Shown: positions 13,033 to 21,227 of the stretch, one piece after another
How the letters are laid out: each line of letters begins with the position of its first letter
Position numbering within the stretch: the first letter of the stretch is position 1
Assembly: GCF_011455875.1 (NCBI RefSeq)
Contig: NZ_CP015031.1
Coordinates: 1,903,405-1,967,404 of the forward strand
Direction of reading: 5' to 3'
Source: Basfia succiniciproducens
GTDB lineage: Bacteria; Pseudomonadota; Gammaproteobacteria; Enterobacterales; Pasteurellaceae
DNA: 64,000 bases
Notes under the pieces: model-generated
What the model was told of the DNA's origin: nothing
The model's input: only the letters and a program-made list of their open reading frames with translations
Database searches by the model: none
Position numbers and translations under genes: made by a program

Positions 13033-13683
13033 TTAACGTAAATGCCCTTGCTCTAACACGAGACAAGGTTTGGGTTTTTGTTGAATTAAGCCTAAATTAT
13101 GGGTGGCGATTAACACCGTCATACCGAGTTTATTGAATTCCTCAAATAAATTGAAAATATCCATGGAAAGTTTGTCATCCAGATTACCGGTAGGTTCATC
13201 GGCTAATAATAATTGCGGTTTATGTACAACCGCACGGGCAATGTCTACCCGTTGCTGTTCGCCGCCGGATAAATGAACCGGTAAATAATTGGCGCGATCC
13301 CGTAGCCCTACGCGATCTAGGGCGGCTAATGCGTATTTTTCCGCATCTTTAGGGTGAAAACCGGTAATAATTAACGGCAAGGCGACGTTATCGACCACCG
13401 AACGTTCCGGCAATAAACGATAATCCTGATGAACCATACCTATTTGACGGCGTAAGAAAGGAATTTCATAAGGCGAGAGGCGGGTAATATCATGGCCGTT
13501 GAACCAAATTTGTCCGCCATTGGCACGTTCCATGCCCATAATTAATTTTAATAAGGTGCTTTTCCCGGCACCTGAATGTCCCGTTAAATAAGTCATACTG
13601 CCTACCGGTAGATGGAAAGTCAGCCCTTGCAGAGCCGGCTTGCCGCCGAGATAGGCTTTGCTGACGTTTGCAAAACGTATCAT
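13033..13683 (-). CDS. ftsE: Cell division ATP-binding protein FtsE
   Basis: An ABC-type ATPase that acts with FtsX at the divisome rather than as a transporter. Walker A GHSGAGKST is at 35-43, the ABC signature LSGGEQQ at 138-144, Walker B LLLADE at 158-163, and the switch histidine in THNLG near 190. It is 216 residues long, normal for FtsE. It precedes ftsX by 11 bases in the same operon. The usual partner ftsY is not upstream here, and rpoH, often next in E. coli, lies 16 kb away. Confidence 0.97.
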   Translation of the reverse strand: MIRFANVSKAYLGGKPALQGLTFHLPVGSMTYLTGHSGAGKSTLLKLIMGMERANGGQIWFNGHDITRLSPYEIPFLRRQIGMVHQDYRLLPERSVVDNVALPLIITGFHPKDAEKYALAALDRVGLRDRANYLPVHLSGGEQQRVDIARAVVHKPQLLLADEPTGNLDDKLSMDIFNLFEEFNKLGMTVLIATHNLGLIQQKPKPCLVLEQGHLR

Positions 13684-13812
13684 ATTTTCTTCTCTATTCG
13701 TATATCACTGATAAATCTGAACAATTATAACGGATATTTTTTAGTCTTGTTACGTCTTTATGCCCGATTTAACGGAAATACTGCCGGAGAAGTCAAAATT
13801 TACGAATTTTAA

Positions 13813-13821
13813 ACCGCACTT
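13813..13821. repeat. Isolated uptake signal
   Basis: A USS core ACCGCACTT sits immediately beside the stop codon of the lipoprotein gene on the minus strand. Confidence 0.8.
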
Positions 13822-14174
13822 TATTGCATAAAATCCAGCGCTTTAATCTGTTCCGTGCCAATATAACAGGATTGTTCAATGGCTTTTAACGACATTTCCG
13901 CCGCATTCCGACCTAGATTGGTTTTGATGGATTGATAACTTGAATTTACCGAATCCTGATATTTTTCACGTAACGTATAGCGATCCGCCAGAATATAATC
14001 GCGCATATCTTCGCCAAGTAATGTTTCCGGAATAATCTTTTTGGTATCGACAGATAATTTCGCATATTCGTTAATAAAATCCTCACAGGTTTTTGGCAAT
14101 GGCACTTGAGCGGTGCAGGCTGACAGCAAAACTGCGGTCAAAATCGGGCTGATTTTTTTATAATTATTATTCAT
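13821..14174 (-). CDS. Small putative lipoprotein
   Basis: A 117-residue protein with a lipoprotein signal: a basic start (KK at 6-7), a hydrophobic stretch and the lipobox LLSAC, with the lipidated cysteine at 20. The mature part has two further cysteines (in KTCEDF and EQSCYIG) that could form a disulfide, consistent with a periplasmic or outer-membrane location. I do not recognise a functional family. It is followed by ftsE on the same strand with a 137-base gap that could hold a separate promoter. Confidence 0.7.
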   Translation of the reverse strand: MNNNYKKISPILTAVLLSACTAQVPLPKTCEDFINEYAKLSVDTKKIIPETLLGEDMRDYILADRYTLREKYQDSVNSSYQSIKTNLGRNAAEMSLKAIEQSCYIGTEQIKALDFMQ

Positions 14175-14310
14175 GATTGAACTTAACGGTGAATAAATTT
14201 AATTGATTGAGAGGATGCGAATCATAACAAGTTTAACGGCGTTAGACTATAGGCGGGAATTATCTTTATTGGATAATTTAAATGACGGTAGCGTTAACTG
14301 TAAAATCAGC

Positions 14311-14345
14311 CATAAAAAAACGACCGGGGATAGATCCGGCCGTTT
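14311..14345 (-). terminator. Terminator of the FMN reductase gene
   Basis: Read on the minus strand, a GC-rich hairpin (arms around 14318-14327 and 14336-14345, one mismatch) is followed by a run of seven T residues. Confidence 0.75.
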
Positions 14346-14361
14346 AATAATTTCGTTTAAA

Positions 14362-14913
14362 TTAGAATTTTGCAACAAATTCCGCATAACCGTCGATAAA
14401 TTGTTGCAGCATTTGTTTTACCGCATCAATGGTGATTTCGCCGTTTTGGTCGAATACGCCGTTAAACAAACCGCCAACGCAGGCATTTTGTTGATAAACC
14501 GGCATACCGATAAATGAACCTGACGCAATAGTGCGAAGTTGATCGGCAACACGCACACCACCCGCCATACCTGCCGCCACAGTCACGATACCAGCCGGTT
14601 TACCGAACCATTTGCTTTGCCCCATTGGGCGGGAAACTACGTCAATAGCGTTTTTCAGCATAGCCGAAATGGCACCGTTATGTTCCGGGCTCACTAAAAT
14701 CACGCCGTCGGCATTGGCGATCTGTTCGCGTACACGGGTATATTGAGCCGGGCTGTTTTCGTCTAAATCACGATCATAAAGCGGAAGATCGGCGATTTCC
14801 ACGATATTTAACTGAATTGAAGCGGGCGCCATTTTTTGTAAATGAGAAACCACCAATTTACTGAATGAAGTCGTACTGCCGCTACCGATTAATACTGCAA
14901 TTTGTTTAGTCAT
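14362..14913 (-). CDS. NADPH-dependent FMN reductase (flavodoxin-like fold)
   Basis: A 183-residue protein of the ChrR/YieF/SsuE-related reductase family, which uses NAD(P)H and FMN to reduce quinones or other acceptors. The FMN phosphate-binding loop is at the N-terminus (IGSGSTTSFSKL). The segments PLYDRDLDE and VSPEHNGAISAMLKNAIDVVSRP are hallmark FMN contacts of the family. It stands alone with its own terminator. The physiological electron acceptor cannot be told from sequence. Confidence 0.88.
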   Translation of the reverse strand: MTKQIAVLIGSGSTTSFSKLVVSHLQKMAPASIQLNIVEIADLPLYDRDLDENSPAQYTRVREQIANADGVILVSPEHNGAISAMLKNAIDVVSRPMGQSKWFGKPAGIVTVAAGMAGGVRVADQLRTIASGSFIGMPVYQQNACVGGLFNGVFDQNGEITIDAVKQMLQQFIDGYAEFVAKF

Positions 14914-15063
14914 AATATTATCCTGTTGAGTTATTAGTAAATAATGGCGGGTATTTTAGCTTATCCTACTAAAAATAAAATCTGTTTTTTTATTAAAAAA
15001 CTATCAATTAATAGTAAATAATTAATCAAATTTTAATTAGATCTATTTCGTTAAAAGAAATAA

Positions 15064-15082
15064 ACCGCAACAAAAGTGCGGT
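15064..15082 (-). terminator. USS-containing hairpin after the small lipoprotein gene
   Basis: ACCGCA (15064-15069) pairs with TGCGGT (15077-15082), the second arm being part of a USS. A T-rich stretch follows on the minus strand. The stem is short, so the terminator call is tentative. Confidence 0.45.
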
Positions 15083-15156
15083 CTGTTTTATTTGCTTTAC
15101 CTGCTCTTTCGGATGATGTAGCCATCAAACGTAAGCATTTTTGCGCAATTTAATGC

Positions 15157-15381
15157 TTAATTCGCTTTTGGCTGATTTTTATTAGCCGGGCGTTCGAAGC
15201 CTTTTTTCAGCATACAGGCGTCAAAATCTTCGCGGGTCGAATTTGAAGTCATCGCTTGTTGGCAGGCTTTTAATGCCTCTTCAATTTGCATATTGCCTTC
15301 TTGCGGTTTAGAACGGCCGTTTGGCATGGAGCAAGCCGCTAATATCGTTGTTATTACACAAATAGTCAGTAATTTTTTCAT
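15157..15381 (-). CDS. Very small putative lipoprotein
   Basis: A 74-residue protein with a textbook lipoprotein signal: KK at 2-3, a hydrophobic core and the lipobox LAAC with cysteine 17. The mature part of about 58 residues has two cysteines in KACQQAM and DACMLKKGF, a spacing that suggests a small helical hairpin with a disulfide. I chose the ATG at 15381, seven bases after GAGG. The adjacent ATG at 15384 is also possible, and the longer upstream frame is not needed. The family is not recognised. It is monocistronic. Confidence 0.7.
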   Translation of the reverse strand: MKKLLTICVITTILAACSMPNGRSKPQEGNMQIEEALKACQQAMTSNSTREDFDACMLKKGFERPANKNQPKAN

Positions 15382-15471
15382 CATAAAACCTCTTTTATTT
15401 ATTATATTGGACAGTATATCCTTATTCTTAGATAAGGCGGAACATAAATAGTTCAGAATCAATCACCTATC

Positions 15472-15500
15472 AAAAGTGCGGTAAAATTTACCGCACTTTT
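15472..15500 (-). terminator. Paired-USS terminator of gnd
   Basis: Two full uptake signals form a perfect 12-bp stem (15472-15483 with 15489-15500) directly after the gnd stop codon on the minus strand, followed by T-rich sequence. Confidence 0.82.
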
Positions 15501-15521
15501 TAGATAATGTTTAATTAATGA

Positions 15522-16976
15522 TTAAACATCATAAGTAGTTGACGCCGTATTACCGCCGCGACCGGTCCAGTTGGTGTGGAAGAATTCGCCGCGCGGTTTG
15601 TCGGTACGTTCGTAAGTATGCGCGCCGAAGTAGTCGCGTTGCGCCTGTAATAAGTTGGCCGGCACACGCTCGGAAGTATAACCGTCTAAGAAGGTAATGG
15701 CAGACGCCATACAAGGCATCGGAATACCCGCTTCAATAGATTTCGCCACCACTTTACGCCAGTCTGCCAGGGCATTTTGCAAAATACCTTTGAAATACGG
15801 GTCGGAACCTAAGAACACCAAATCAGGATTCGTCTCATAAGCGTCACGAATATTGCCTAAGAATGCGGAACGAATAATACAGCCTTCACGCCATAATAAC
15901 GCAGTGGCACCGTAGTTAATATTCCAGCCGAACTGTTCGGAAGCTTCGCGAATCAGCATAAAACCTTGTGCATAAGAGATAATTTTTGAGGCAAGCAAAG
16001 CTTTGCGAACCGCTTCAATCCAGACTTTTTTGTCCCCTTCCACCGGGCTGACGGTTTTATTGAATAATTTTGCCGCGGCAACACGTTGCTCTTTGAAAGA
16101 AGAGACACAACGGGCAAAGACGGATTCGGTGATCAGGGTTAACGGAATACCGAAATCCAGGGCGTTGATACCCGTCCATTTACCGGTACCTTTTTGGCCG
16201 GCGGTATCTAAGATTTTTTCTACCAACGGCTGACCGTCCGTATCTTTATAGGCCAAAATATCCGTTGTAATGTCCACCAGATAACTGTCTAACTCGGTTT
16301 GTTTCCATTGTTGGAAAATTTCGTGCATTTCTTCATAGCTTAAACCTAAGCCTTCTTTTAAGAATTGGTAAGCTTCGCAGATTAACTGCATATCGCCGTA
16401 TTCGATACCGTTATGCACCATTTTCACGAAATGTCCCGCACCTTCGGCGCCCACCCAGTCGCAACAAGGTTCGCCTTTGTCGGTTTTGGCGGAAATCGCC
16501 TGCAAAATCGGTTTCACATAAGGCCAGGCTTCAGGGTTACCGCCCGGCATGATAGAAGGTCCGTGGCGTGCGCCTTCTTCGCCGCCGGAAACGCCGGTAC
16601 CGATAAAGCGAATGCCTTTTTCCGCCAGGGCTTTGGTACGGCGGTTGGTATCCGGGTAATTTGAGTTACCGCCGTCGATAATGATATCGCCTTGTTCTAA
16701 ATGGGGTAGTAAGGCATCAATAAATTGATCCACCACATCACCGGCACGCACCATTAACATTACTTTGCGCGGTTTTTCTAATTTAGCGGCGAGATCTTCC
16801 AGTGAATAAGCGCCGATAATATTGGTGCCTTTCGCCGCACCCTGTAAAAACTCATCCACTTTTGCCGTGGTACGGTTAAACGCCACCACTTTAAAGCCGT
16901 TGTCGTTCATATTTAAAATTAAGTTCTGACCCATTACCGCTAAACCGATAACGCCGATATCACCTTTTGTTGACAT
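15522..16976 (-). CDS. gnd: 6-phosphogluconate dehydrogenase, decarboxylating
   Basis: It oxidises 6-phosphogluconate to ribulose 5-phosphate and CO2 with NADP, the last oxidative pentose phosphate step. The 484-residue protein has the N-terminal NADP loop GLAVMGQNL, the substrate-site segments IIDGGNSNYPDT and GVSGGEEGARHGPS, the catalytic lysine in FVKMVHNGIEYGDMQ, and the C-terminal tail TNWTGRGG that closes the partner's active site. Start supported by AGGAG upstream. It is the most downstream gene of the zwf-pgl-racemase-gnd run. Confidence 0.97.
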   Translation of the reverse strand: MSTKGDIGVIGLAVMGQNLILNMNDNGFKVVAFNRTTAKVDEFLQGAAKGTNIIGAYSLEDLAAKLEKPRKVMLMVRAGDVVDQFIDALLPHLEQGDIIIDGGNSNYPDTNRRTKALAEKGIRFIGTGVSGGEEGARHGPSIMPGGNPEAWPYVKPILQAISAKTDKGEPCCDWVGAEGAGHFVKMVHNGIEYGDMQLICEAYQFLKEGLGLSYEEMHEIFQQWKQTELDSYLVDITTDILAYKDTDGQPLVEKILDTAGQKGTGKWTGINALDFGIPLTLITESVFARCVSSFKEQRVAAAKLFNKTVSPVEGDKKVWIEAVRKALLASKIISYAQGFMLIREASEQFGWNINYGATALLWREGCIIRSAFLGNIRDAYETNPDLVFLGSDPYFKGILQNALADWRKVVAKSIEAGIPMPCMASAITFLDGYTSERVPANLLQAQRDYFGAHTYERTDKPRGEFFHTNWTGRGGNTASTTYDV

Positions 16977-17028
16977 TGTTTTCTCCTGTTTTATTGAATT
17001 TATTACACGGAAAATTCCGGGAATTTTG

Positions 17029-17037
17029 ACCGCACTT
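17029..17037. repeat. Isolated uptake signal
   Basis: A full USS core ACCGCACTT lies in the gap upstream of gnd, about 15 bases from a REP-like palindrome. Confidence 0.8.
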
Positions 17038-17052
17038 TTATTGGTTTTAACT

Positions 17053-17072
17053 GGTGGGCTGGCAAGCCCACC
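17053..17072. repeat. REP-like palindrome
   Basis: GGTGGGCT (17053-17060) pairs with AGCCCACC (17065-17072) around a four-base loop, with CTACG following. GC-rich and located between genes, it resembles dispersed palindromes ending in CCCTAC that occur in many bacterial genomes. A related pair sits at 18641-18706. Confidence 0.55.
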
Positions 17073-17129
17073 CTACGAGTCTTTATTTATATTGCGGATG
17101 CTGGGTATAGATATATATTCTGATACATA

Positions 17130-17822
17130 TTATTTTTCCAACACAAAATCCACCGCCATTTCGCTGTGTAAAAGCGCGGTATCGAAAAACGGTAGTGTTG
17201 AATCCGCTTGATTAATCAATAAACCGATTTCCGTACAACCTAAGATTACACCTTCTGCGCCAAGTGCGGTTAATTTTTCGATAGTTTTTAAATAAAAAGT
17301 TTTTGATTGCGGGAGTATTTTGCCTATGCAAAGTTCTTCAAAAATGATTCGATGGATTTCTTTTTGTGTTTCTTCGTCCGGCACAACGGGTGTAATGCCG
17401 CGTTCAATTAAACCGTCACGATAAAAATTATCGCTCATAGTAAACGCAGTACCTAATAATGCTACCTTATTTAATCCTTTGGCTTTAATGCTATCGGCTA
17501 CCGCATCCAAAATATGTAAAAAAGGCACGGAAATATTATCAATAATCGGCCGGGCGACTTTGTGCATGGTGTTGGTGGCCAGCAGAATGCCGTCGGCTCC
17601 CGCCTGTTCCAGCAATTTTGCCTGTTCGGCAAGAATTTCCCCCGCTTTTTGCCAGTCTCCGGCTTTTTGACATTGTACGATTTCTTCAAAATCCACACTG
17701 GATATAAGTAATTTAGCGCTGGCATTGCCGCCTAATGCAAGATTCACCGCACGATTAATCTCCAAATAATAGGAGGCGGTACTCTCGGGGCTCATTCCGC
17801 CTAAAATGCCGATTGTTTTCAT
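17130..17822 (-). CDS. Aspartate/glutamate racemase family protein (YgeA-like)
   Basis: A 230-residue member of the Asp/Glu racemase superfamily, closest by eye to E. coli YgeA (start MKTIGILGGMSPESTASYY). The C-terminal catalytic cysteine is C196 in GCTEIGLL. The N-terminal catalytic position carries Thr (T83 in TNTMHK) instead of the usual Cys. As I recall, E. coli YgeA has the same atypical Thr/Cys pair and acts on L-Asp/L-Glu. The ATG at 17822 follows AAGGA. The gene sits between pgl and gnd on the same strand, though nothing links it to pentose metabolism biochemically. Confidence 0.82.
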   Translation of the reverse strand: MKTIGILGGMSPESTASYYLEINRAVNLALGGNASAKLLISSVDFEEIVQCQKAGDWQKAGEILAEQAKLLEQAGADGILLATNTMHKVARPIIDNISVPFLHILDAVADSIKAKGLNKVALLGTAFTMSDNFYRDGLIERGITPVVPDEETQKEIHRIIFEELCIGKILPQSKTFYLKTIEKLTALGAEGVILGCTEIGLLINQADSTLPFFDTALLHSEMAVDFVLEK

Positions 17823-17927
17823 TTCAAAATCCTTAACTTTATCGTTGATAATATGGATTATTTCTATTCTCCCGGTGATGGATACCATATTACGGATGTA
17901 AGCATGGCATCTCTATCAATCAGGTTA

Positions 17928-18626
17928 TTACAATAATTTTGCCGCATCCGCGTCTAAATACCATTCCGTGATGCCGTTTTTTGCCCGGATACGGGCTGCG
18001 GGGTAAGGCAGTTGTTCCGCTGGTGTGGTTTTGATTTGTTTTAAGATTTCCGCTTTTGCCGAACCCGTGACTAAATAGGTAATGCGTTTTGCTTGTTCGA
18101 TTAATTTTGCGCTTTTGGAAATCCGGATTTGACCGCTTTCCGGATGTTTGGCAATCAGGGCTACATTTTCGTCAGCAAAATTGGTTTGATGGGGGAAAAG
18201 AGAGGCGGTGTGGCCGTCGCTACCCATGCCGAGAATTATCCAATCAAATTCCAGATTCGGTACGCAGGCGGTGAGTTCCGCCGAAAATCTTGCAAGCTCT
18301 TGATCCGGATTTTCTTCGCCACGAATACGATGGATATTTTCCACAGGAATCCGAATGTGATCGAACAATAATTTTTGTACTTCGCCGTAGTTGCTTTCCG
18401 GATCACTCGGTACAACCATGCGATCGTCCCCCCACCAAAAATGCAGATTTTCCCACCGCACTTTTGTATTAAACGGTGGTGTCGCTAAGGTTTTAAATAA
18501 CAATTTCGGCGTGGAACCGCCGGAAAGGGAAATATGTACGGGACGGTCTAATTGACTGTATAACACAAACTCCTGGGCGATTTTTTCTACCGCGGCCTGT
18601 GCCGTCGGGAATGTAATGTAGTTCAT
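17928..18626 (-). CDS. pgl: 6-phosphogluconolactonase
   Basis: It hydrolyses 6-phosphogluconolactone between the Zwf and Gnd steps. The 232-residue DevB-type protein has LSGGSTPK near residue 35, WWGDDRMVP near 65 and GMGSDGHTASLFP near 155, the conserved phosphate and active-site segments of the family. An internal USS is present. It lies downstream of zwf, separated by about 90 bases that contain two palindromes. Confidence 0.95.
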   Translation of the reverse strand: MNYITFPTAQAAVEKIAQEFVLYSQLDRPVHISLSGGSTPKLLFKTLATPPFNTKVRWENLHFWWGDDRMVVPSDPESNYGEVQKLLFDHIRIPVENIHRIRGEENPDQELARFSAELTACVPNLEFDWIILGMGSDGHTASLFPHQTNFADENVALIAKHPESGQIRISKSAKLIEQAKRITYLVTGSAKAEILKQIKTTPAEQLPYPAARIRAKNGITEWYLDADAAKLL

Positions 18627-18640
18627 ATTTTTCTCGTAGA

Positions 18641-18706
18641 GGGCGTATGGTATAACGCCCGGATAGTAAATTATGGTGTTATGGGGCGTATGTATGCGAT
18701 ACGCCC
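18641..18706. repeat. Two tandem REP-like palindromes between zwf and pgl
   Basis: The first hairpin pairs GGGCGT (18641-18646) with ACGCCC (18655-18660). The second pairs GGGCGTAT (18684-18691) with ATACGCCC (18699-18706) and is followed by TACA. Both share the GGGCGTAT core and look like copies of one element placed tail to tail. Confidence 0.55.
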
Positions 18707-18714
18707 TACAATTC

Positions 18715-20199
18715 TTAAACCTTTTTCTTCATTTGACCGGAAGGTTTGCGCCATACGCGACCGTGTTGGGCAATTAATTTGTCGGCTTCCACCGGCCCCC
18801 ATGAACCGGCTTCATATTCATAAACCCGTCCGCCGTTCGCTTTATAGTCGAGAATAGGTTGCACGAATTTCCAGCAAGCATGCACGGCATCGGTACGTGC
18901 AAACAGGGTGGCATCACCTTTCATGGCGTCTAATAATAAACGTTCGTAAGCGGTGAGTAAGCTTGCGCCGTTTAAATCCGAATAGCGGAAGTCCATGGAG
19001 ACCTCCTTCGCTTCAAAGCCGGCACCGGGTTTTTTCAAACCGAAGCGCATAGAAATACCTTCGTCAGGCTGAATGCGTAGAATTAATTTATTTTCAGGCG
19101 CTTCCTGGCTGAATACCGGATGCGGTGTTTTCTTGAAGTGAATAACCACTTCTGTAACCCTTGCCGCCAGCCGTTTACCCGTGCGTACATAAAAAGGCAC
19201 GCCAGCCCAACGCCAGTTGTCTATTTTGCAACGTAATGCCATGTAGGTTTCGGTGTTTGAATCCGGCGGGACGCCTTTTTCTTCTAAATAACCTTTCACC
19301 CGCTCATCGTTTAGTTGTGTGGCGGCGTATTGACCTAAAACCAGATTATGTTGTAAATCATTCGGTTCTAACGGATGTAGGCAATAAAGCACTTTTGCCA
19401 CTTCGTCACGCATGGAATCTGCATTAATAATTGCCGGCGGTTCCATTGCTACCATCGCCAGCACTTGTAATAAATGGTTTTGGAACATATCGCGCATGGC
19501 GCCGGAACCGTCGTAATAGCCGCCGCGTTGTTCAACGCCTAATTCTTCCGCACCGGTGATTTCAATGTAATCAATATAGTTACGGTTCCAAAGCGGCTCG
19601 AATAAACCGTTGGAGAAGCGAAGTACTAACAGGTTTTGTACGGTTTCTTTGCCTAAATAATGATCGATACGGTAAATTTGGTGTTCGTCAAAGAATCGGT
19701 GAATTTGCACGTCTAATTCTTTTGCCGTTTTCATATCATAGCCGAAAGGTTTTTCCACGATAATGCGTTTCCAGCCGAATTCTTCGGTATTTAATCCGTG
19801 TGCCGCCAGACATTCGGGGATTACGCCGTACAGGCTTGGCGGGGTGGAAAGGTAGTAAAGCGTATTACCACAGGTCTTGTATTTATCATGTAACTCGTCT
19901 AGGCGAGGGATGAGTTTCACGTAATCCGCCGCATCCGATGTGTTAACTGCTTGGTAATAAAGATGCGAGCAGAAATTATTTAATTCGTCGCCGTCGGCTT
20001 TTTCATGTTCAATTAAGGCGCTGCGCATTTTTTCACGAAATTCTTCATTGCTTAATTCTGTGCGGGCAACACCTAAAACTGAGAAGTTTTCACTTAAACG
20101 ACCGATTTTATAGAGATTGTACAGAGCCGGAATGAGTTTTCGGTGGGTCAAGTCGCCTGAGGCGCCGAAAATCACGATACAGTTATTTTCTGCTTTCAT
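18715..20199 (-). CDS. zwf: Glucose-6-phosphate 1-dehydrogenase
   Basis: It catalyses the first oxidative pentose phosphate step, producing NADPH. The 494-residue protein has the coenzyme loop [11 protein letters not shown] at 13-23, the substrate-binding and catalytic segment [10 protein letters not shown] near residue 179, and the EKPFGYD motif near 152. Length is typical of gamma-proteobacterial Zwf. Start supported by AGGAAATAAA. It heads the run zwf-pgl-racemase-gnd, with cysQ upstream on the same strand. Confidence 0.97.
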   Translation of the reverse strand: MKAENNCIVIFGASGDLTHRKLIPALYNLYKIGRLSENFSVLGVARTELSNEEFREKMRSALIEHEKADGDELNNFCSHLYYQAVNTSDAADYVKLIPRLDELHDKYKTCGNTLYYLSTPPSLYGVIPECLAAHGLNTEEFGWKRIIVEKPFGYDMKTAKELDVQIHRFFDEHQIYRIDHYLGKETVQNLLVLRFSNGLFEPLWNRNYIDYIEITGAEELGVEQRGGYYDGSGAMRDMFQNHLLQVLAMVAMEPPAIINADSMRDEVAKVLYCLHPLEPNDLQHNLVLGQYAATQLNDERVKGYLEEKGVPPDSNTETYMALRCKIDNWRWAGVPFYVRTGKRLAARVTEVVIHFKKTPHPVFSQEAPENKLILRIQPDEGISMRFGLKKPGAGFEAKEVSMDFRYSDLNGASLLTAYERLLLDAMKGDATLFARTDAVHACWKFVQPILDYKANGGRVYEYEAGSWGPVEADKLIAQHGRVWRKPSGQMKKKV

Positions 20200-20273
20200 T
20201 TTATTTCCTAAAAATTATTAACATTACGAGTTTGCTTAATATGCAATATTTTCAATGAATTTGCTAATAGCTA

Positions 20274-21077
20274 TTACAAATCAAATCGAAAGATTTTTTT
20301 CCAATCCAATTGTGCATTAGCCATGACAAAATGGGGATTCACTAATGTTTCTCGCTGATTATAGGTGAGAGGCCGGTATTGTAAATTAAAAATTTTGCCG
20401 CCCACTTCATTCAGCAATACTTCTGCCGCTGCGGTATCCCATTCACCCGTATTGCCCAAACGAACGTAACAGTCCGCCACGCCTTCGGCAACAAGGCCGG
20501 ATTTCAAACTGCTGGAGCCGTACAATAACAGATCCGCCTTATAAGGCGGTTGTACGGATTGGCGGATTTTTTCCGGATTAGACGAACCGATGGTAATTTT
20601 GATGTGCTGATGATTGTGTGGTTGAAGCGGCGGAAGTTTTCGGCAACAGCCGTTTTCAATCAGAAAAGCGCCTAGTCCCCGACGGGCATAATAGGTTTTT
20701 CCTATGATTGGGGCATGGATAATGCCGAGTTGCGGTTGATTATCCTGAACCAGGCAAATCATAATGGAAAATTGCCCGGTATGATTGATAAATTGTTGTG
20801 TACCGTCCACCGGATCAATTAACCAGTAAGACTGCCATTTTTGACGTTCGGCCAGCGGAATGTTGCAGTTTTCCTCCGAGAGCACGGGAATATCCGGCGT
20901 TAGTACGGTTAATTTTTCGATTAGAAATTGGCTCAAAAATAAATCGGCTTCCGTAACGGGTGTATTGTCCGTCTTTATTTCTACGTTCACGGATTTTGCA
21001 TAGAATGTTTTTAGATGTTCGCCCGCTAATGAGGCGATTTTCAATACGTCATCGAGAAGTTGTTGAGTTATTTGCAT
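20274..21077 (-). CDS. cysQ: 3'(2'),5'-bisphosphate nucleotidase CysQ
   Basis: It removes the 3' phosphate from adenosine 3',5'-bisphosphate (PAP), recycling a by-product of sulfate assimilation and acyl-carrier-protein loading. The 267-residue inositol-monophosphatase-fold protein shows the metal-binding motifs SEEN near 76, DPVDGTQQF near 97 and WDTAAAEVLL near 226. It lies 74 bases upstream of zwf on the same strand, an arrangement also known from H. influenzae. Confidence 0.93.
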   Translation of the reverse strand: MQITQQLLDDVLKIASLAGEHLKTFYAKSVNVEIKTDNTPVTEADLFLSQFLIEKLTVLTPDIPVLSEENCNIPLAERQKWQSYWLIDPVDGTQQFINHTGQFSIMICLVQDNQPQLGIIHAPIIGKTYYARRGLGAFLIENGCCRKLPPLQPHNHQHIKITIGSSNPEKIRQSVQPPYKADLLLYGSSSLKSGLVAEGVADCYVRLGNTGEWDTAAAEVLLNEVGGKIFNLQYRPLTYNQRETLVNPHFVMANAQLDWKKIFRFDL

Positions 21078-21177
21078 AGCGAACCGTTTTATAGAGGAAT
21101 AGGTTAGTAAGATTCTAACAAAAATTTGTGATCTTTACGAGGAAGTAGTTGAGATAATTAGTGGGGTAAAAGAAAGG

Positions 21178-21217
21178 AAAAGTGCGGTGGAAATTTTCCT
21201 TTTTTGACCGCACTTTT
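21178..21217 (-). terminator. Paired-USS terminator of the OPT gene
   Basis: An 11-bp stem of two uptake signals (21178-21188 with 21207-21217) lies just after the OPT transporter stop codon on the minus strand. Confidence 0.8.
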
Positions 21218-21227
21218 AGGGTTTAAA

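Noticed and set aside
13022-13066. Longer FtsX start overlapping ftsE
   Set aside because: The ATG at 13021 has AAGGA in the right place and gives the usual FtsX length.
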